Of a stretch of 64,000 bases of DNA, positions 59,934 to 64,000 are shown piece by piece. Location: NCBI GenBank assembly GCA_958009055.1, contig OY253656.1:744001-808000 (forward strand). The letters run 5' to 3'. Position 1 is the first letter of the stretch. Each line of letters starts with the position of its first letter. Both the position numbers and the translations under genes were made by a program. The notes beneath the pieces were generated by a model. It saw only the letters and a program-made list of their open reading frames with translations, was not told the origin of the DNA and did not search any database. This DNA comes from Choricystis sp. odSpoLacu1 (lineage: Eukaryota > Chlorophyta > Trebouxiophyceae).

Positions 59934-61737
59934 ATGCTGCGCAGCATGCGCAACAAGCTGACGCGGCGGGGGTCCCTGCCCCGCGACGGCGCGCCCGCGT
60001 CCACGCCCCGCGACGCCGACCGCGCGGGCCCCTCGGGGCGCCCGCCTGCCCCGCCTCCCGGGGAAGCGGGCGCCGCCGGTGACCCGAGCGGTGACGACCC
60101 GGCTGGCGGGTCCGGGGGCCCACCCCCCAGCCCGCGCGATGCTGCCGCCGCGGCCGCGTTTGCGACGCCGCTGCCGTCGTTTCGGGATGTCACGCCCTCC
60201 GAAAAGCCCGCCCTGTTTCGGGCCAAGCTGCGCGCGTGTCGGGCGGTGTTTGATATCGGGGCGGTGGCCGCGGCGGCGGGCCCCTTTGGTGGGGGTGCGG
60301 TCGGGGGCGGTCCCCCTCCTGCCGACCCGTACGCCCGTGAAAAGGAGGCCAAACGCCAGACCCTGCTGGAGTTGGTAGACTACGTCAATGGAGGACCGGG
60401 ACGCTTCACGGACGACGTCGCCCCGGACGTGGTGGCCATGGTGGCGGCCAACCTGTTTCGCGCGCTGCCGCCCGGCCGCGCGCGCGCGGGGGGGGCAGAC
60501 GGCGTCGACCCCGAGGAGGAGGAACCGACACTAGAGCCGGCGTGGCCGCACTTGCAGGTGAGACGAAGATTGCATGGTGGAGGGGGGGGGGAGGGGGAGT
60601 GTGTGTGTCGAGAGGCGCGCGCGCGCGCGCGTGTGTTGGTTGTTTCCACCCACCTCCTGTCCTCCCCACCCCCCCCATCACCACAGATCGTCTACGAGTT
60701 TCTGCTGCGCTTCGTCGTCTCCCCCGACACCGACGCCAAGACGGCCAAGCGCCACGTGGACGCTCGCTTTGTGGTGAGGCTGCTGGACCTGTTCGACTCG
60801 GAAGACCCGCGCGAGCGCGACTACGTCAAAACCATTCTGCACCGCATCTACGGCAAGTTCATGGCGCACCGCCCCTTCATCCGCAAAGCCATCAACAACG
60901 TGTTCTACAGGTTCATCTTTGAGACGGAGCGGCACAACGGCGTGGCCGAACTGCTGGAGATTTTGGGGTCCATCATCAACGGGTTCGCCCTCCCCCTCAA
61001 AGACGAGCACACCCAGTTCCTGGCGCGCGCCCTCATGCCCCTGCACAAGCCCATGTGTGTGGGCCTGTACCACCAGCAGCTGGCGTACTGTGTCGCCCAG
61101 TTTGTGGAGAAGGATCCGCGGCTGGCCGCGCCCGTGCTGCGGTCGCTGCTGCGGTACTGGCCCGCCACCAACTCACAGAAGGAGGTGCTGTTCCTGGGGG
61201 AGGTGGAGGAGGTGCTGGAGTTGACCCAGGTTGGTTTGTGGTGGGGTGGGGGGTGGGGGTGGGGGAGGCGGAGGGAGAGAGAGGGAAGGGGGTGAACCAA
61301 CACACACACACGACTCACCCTTCCCCACCCTCCCCCAACCCATCTAGGCTCCCGAGTTTGGCCAAGTCGCGGGCCCCCTCTTCTCCCGCATCGCGCGCTG
61401 CCTTACCTCCCCCCACTTCCAGGTGGCGGAGCGCGCCCTGTTTCTGTGCAACAATGAGTATGTGGTCACTCTCGTGGCTGCCCACCGCACTACTGTGCTC
61501 CCCGCTGTCTACGCCGCCCTCGCCTCCAACGCGGCCGGCCACTGGAATGGCGCAGTGGCTGCCTTGTCACTCAACGTACGCCGCCTCTTTCAAGAGATGG
61601 ACCCCGCCCTGTTTGACGAGTGCGCGGCCGCGGCCGACGCGGCAGCCGCGGCGGCCGCCGCGTCGGCCGCCGCGCGCGCGGGCAGGTGGGCCGCCGTGGA
61701 GGCCAAGGCGGCCAAGGCGAGGGCCAAGGCCAAGTGA
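59934..61737 (+). CDS. PP2A regulatory subunit B' (B56 family)
   Basis: Exons 59934-60557, 60687-61229 and 61348-61737 give 518 aa. A variable, Pro/Gly/Ala-rich N-terminus of about 85 residues precedes the B56 HEAT-like superhelix: [130 protein letters not shown] and [11 protein letters not shown]. It targets the PP2A holoenzyme to LxxIxE-type substrates. The C-terminus is a short basic Ala/Lys tail. All the core signatures are intact. Confidence 0.95.
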
Positions 61738-62173
61738 AGAGATAAGAGAGAGAGAGAGTTGTGTTGTGTGTTCTGTACATGTTTGGCTGGAGAGAGAGAG
61801 GGAGTGAGGGTGGTGGTGGGGACGGCTGCGCCTGGTTTTTATGTTTGGAGTTTTCGCATCCACACACCATTTTTGTGTGCCTTTCCCTCCCCCACGCTGC
61901 GTCGTTTAAAAGAGTGACGCGTGCCGTGGTGGTGAGGGGGTGGAGCGTTGTGTGTGTGTGGGCGCACCGCAGGAGCTGTAGTCAAAGAGTGAAGAGAGAG
62001 CCGAGTTTTTTTCTTCAACGTCGTCTTTTTTTCGGCGACACACTCTCTCGTTTTTTTTTTTTGCGCCTCCCCGCTCACAGTGCACAACGCACCCCACTGT
62101 GACAGCAGGCGACCAACACCACAGCCTTTGGTCGGCGCGGGACCCGGGGGCCGCCCACACCGATTCCCGCGCA
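61738..62173. other. intergenic, no gene seen
   Basis: The 3' flank of the PP2A gene (GA-rich repeats at 61741-61803) and 5' region of the ABCI12-like gene, with T runs near 62006 and 62054. Nothing else was supported. Confidence 0.5.
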
Positions 62174-63365
62174 ATGCGGCTAGCCGCGCCCTCCCACCAT
62201 CCCCTCCCCTCCCGCCGCCCGCCCCTCCGCCCCCCCCTCCAAACCATGGCATCGTTTGCATCCCTGCCAGGTCAATCAGGCAGCGCCGCCACCCCGCCCT
62301 CCCGCCGTTGGTCGCTGCCGCCACGCCCGCCGCCGCCCGACCCGCTGCCGGCGCGGCTGCTGTCCTCCTTTCTGGCGACGAGTTCTGTGCCTTACAGGTG
62401 AGAATGGAATGAGGCGTGGGAAAGAGTTGTGTGCGACAGTGTGTGAGATCAGATGAAGACAAACATTGACACAAACCCGATCTACCTCCCCTCACAGCTC
62501 CTACGTCCCCACCCCCCCCACCCTCCTCCACCGCGTGCACGCCCGCGCCAAGCTGTTCCTGCTGCTGGCCGTGCTGCTGCTGGCGGCGCGCTCCCCCCCC
62601 ACTGCGCGCGCCGCGACTGCGGCCGGCGTGGCGATGGTGACCGCGGCCACCCTGCCGCGCGCGCTGGCGACCGCCCAGCTGCGCCGCGTGGCGGGCGTCG
62701 CCGCCTTCATCTTTTTTTTGACGGCCATCGGGGCAGAGGGTGTGCCCCCCCCCCTGCAGGCGCGGGCGCCCGCGCCAGCGCTGGTGGGGTTGCCGCCGCT
62801 GCCTGCACCGACCACCACCTCTTACTCTTACGTCGTGTTTCATTTCGCCTTCATCACCATCACACGACGCTCCCTGGCCCTGGCCACGTCAGCTGCTGCG
62901 ACGGCGTTCGTCGCACTGCAAGGGTCCAGCCTGGCGTTGACGACCACCCCCGCAGAAGACGCGGCCTTGGCACTCACAACGCTGCCTCGCCCCTCCTCCA
63001 GCCGAGGCCCCGCGGGCGCCACCGCCCTGACGCTGCTCCTGTCCCTGCGCTTCATGGCCCTCGTGTTTGATGAGGCGCGCGGCCTGGCCCTCGGCCTGGC
63101 CGCGAGGGGCATCCCCTGGCGCGACCTCGGCCCCGGGGGCGCAGTGTCCCTCACCATGCGCCTGATCGGGCGCCTGTTTGCCAACCTGCAGGCCCGGTCG
63201 TCGGATGTGGCGGTCGCCATGACGGCACGCGGGTTTGCGGGGCCGGGGGACCATGTTGTGCACCCCGCGGCGGGTGTGCCTGTGAGTTGGTCGGCGACTG
63301 CCGTGGCTGTGTTGATCGGCGTGCTGGCGTTGGTGCGGGCGGCCACGGTGTCGCCCGTGGTGTGA
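62174..63365 (+). CDS. ABCI12: ABCI12/EcfT (CbiQ)-like plastid transport membrane protein
   Basis: Exon 1 (62174-62397; alternative ATG 62246, MASFASLPG) and exon 2 (62498-63365) give up to 363 aa. The N-terminus is Arg/Pro/Ser rich, a probable transit peptide. The EcfT/CbiQ signature starts with LLHRVHARAKLFLLLAVLLL. Membrane helices follow (FIFFLTAIG; a helix near TALTLLLSLRFMALVFDEA). The coupling-helix region ends RSSDVAVAMTARGFAGPGDH, with two further hydrophobic segments. In bacteria the partner is an ABC-type ATPase of ECF transporters. Plant ABCI12 is a plastid member with uncertain substrate. Confidence 0.85.
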
Positions 63366-63403
63366 GAGAGAGACAGAGGGAAGTGTGAACTGATGGGAAA
63401 ACA

Positions 63404-63408
63404 TGTAA
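63404..63408 (+). terminator. possible TGTAA poly(A) signal of the ABCI12-like gene
   Basis: TGTAA 39 nt after the stop codon, in AT-rich sequence. Confidence 0.4.
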
Positions 63409-63473
63409 ACAATGAAATGAACGAAAAAAAACAATCAACCACGGAAACCACGCTTTCTGCCCTCTCCCTCTGC

Positions 63474-64000
63474 CTATGCTGCCACCCCATCCTCACGCTT
63501 GCCATCCTCATCTTCACCACTCGGCGGCGCCCACGCCTCCACCCGCGCAAAAGCAAAGTAGGAGGCCGCATTCTGGGCGGCCGCGACCGCCACCAGCGCC
63601 ATGCACCAGAAAAAGGACCACATGTCCACCGCGATCATAGGGGGGGGGATGCCAACCTGGGTGTTGCGCAGTGGAGTCAGAGCAAACAGGGCGCCAAAGG
63701 CGGCCGACATGTTGGTGAGGGACTGGTCGGTGCCGCGTGGGCGGATCCAGAGAACGTCGACCGAGACGGCAAACACGCAGAGCGCGAGCATCCACATGAG
63801 GCAGCACACGAAGAAGGACAGGATTTTGGTGAAGGTGGTGCGTTGCAGTCTGAATTTGACGGTGATGAAGGGGACGGGCACTCGCGACTCAAGTGCGACG
63901 GAGACGCGCACATCCAGCGACGTAGGCGGAGCCAGCGCGATGACGCCCCACGGAATGTGGGTCTCACTAAACACGTCTGCGGTGCCATTGGTGGTGAAGG
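63474..64000 (-). CDS. DUF4436-type membrane protein (5' part outside window)
   Basis: The open frame on the minus strand runs from the stop at 63474 through the right edge, showing the last 174 codons or so. Visible features are a FTTNGTADVFSETHIPWG segment at the edge, RVPVPFITVKFRLQRT, membrane helix ILSFFVCCLMWMLALCVFAV, ALFALTPLRNTQVGIPPP and a second helix WSFFWCMALVAVAAAQN, ending in an acidic tail. TPLRNTQ-GxPP followed by a WSFFW-type helix matches DUF4436 proteins of bacteria and algae. Function is unknown. The start codon lies beyond 64000. Confidence 0.7.
   Translation of the reverse strand, partial: FTTNGTADVFSETHIPWGVIALAPPTSLDVRVSVALESRVPVPFITVKFRLQRTTFTKILSFFVCCLMWMLALCVFAVSVDVLWIRPRGTDQSLTNMSAAFGALFALTPLRNTQVGIPPPMIAVDMWSFFWCMALVAVAAAQNAASYFAFARVEAWAPPSGEDEDGKREDGVAA

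Overview
The window looks like nuclear DNA of a compact, very GC-rich green alga (Chlorophyta-like). Genes are split by short GT-AG introns (mostly 75-250 nt, usually 1-3 per gene). Both tRNA genes are intron-bearing eukaryotic tRNA-Leu genes. Many products are plastid or secretory proteins typical of the green lineage: CYP38/TLP40, an STN7/STN8-type thylakoid kinase, a D27-like carotenoid isomerase, AKR2, organellar release factor 2 and an ABCI12/EcfT-like membrane protein. TGTAA motifs, the chlorophyte-type poly(A) signal, follow several stop codons. Genus cannot be read from the sequence. Prasinophyte-grade or trebouxiophyte algae are both possible.

Layout. 1-8.3 kb: a Hrq1-type helicase (3' part beyond the left edge), an RS-rich protein, a bacterial-type CheY gene lacking its phospho-acceptor Asp, a divergently transcribed secreted beta-propeller gene with an in-frame TGA, and a duplicated fragment of the RS-rich gene. 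8.3-21 kb: secreted receptor-L-like protein, tandem class-3 lipase, SDR, F-box/Kelch protein, RRP17, HIRAN protein with a decayed HNH-like domain, thylakoid kinase, tRNA-Leu(AAG). 21-33 kb: NAA50, D27-like, coiled-coil protein, RF2, TMEM18, ER DnaJ-thioredoxin, LMW-PTP-like pseudo-phosphatase, B12D, YqaJ-like nuclease, tRNA-Leu(CAG). 33-46 kb: CYP38, small membrane protein, M1 aminopeptidase, WDR20-like, ZNRD2-like, AKR2, MFS transporter. 46-64 kb: glutathione peroxidase, a voltage-sensor/adenylyl-cyclase fusion, a methyltransferase-riboflavin kinase fusion, FAD amine oxidase, TFIIF-alpha, hotdog thioesterase, Ndc1-like nucleoporin, His-rich coiled-coil protein, PP2A B56, ABCI12-like protein and a DUF4436 protein cut by the right edge.

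There are no operons, IS elements or CRISPR arrays. Neighbours mostly have unrelated functions, but many lie head to head over only 100-400 bp, so shared bidirectional promoters are likely. Several reading frames jump at poly-C/poly-G or (GC)n tracts, which suggests homopolymer errors in the assembly or recent frameshifts. The most unusual content is the phospho-dead CheY beside a large imperfect inverted repeat, the channel-sensor cyclase, the methyltransferase-RFK fusion and the HIRAN-HNH protein with lost zinc ligands.
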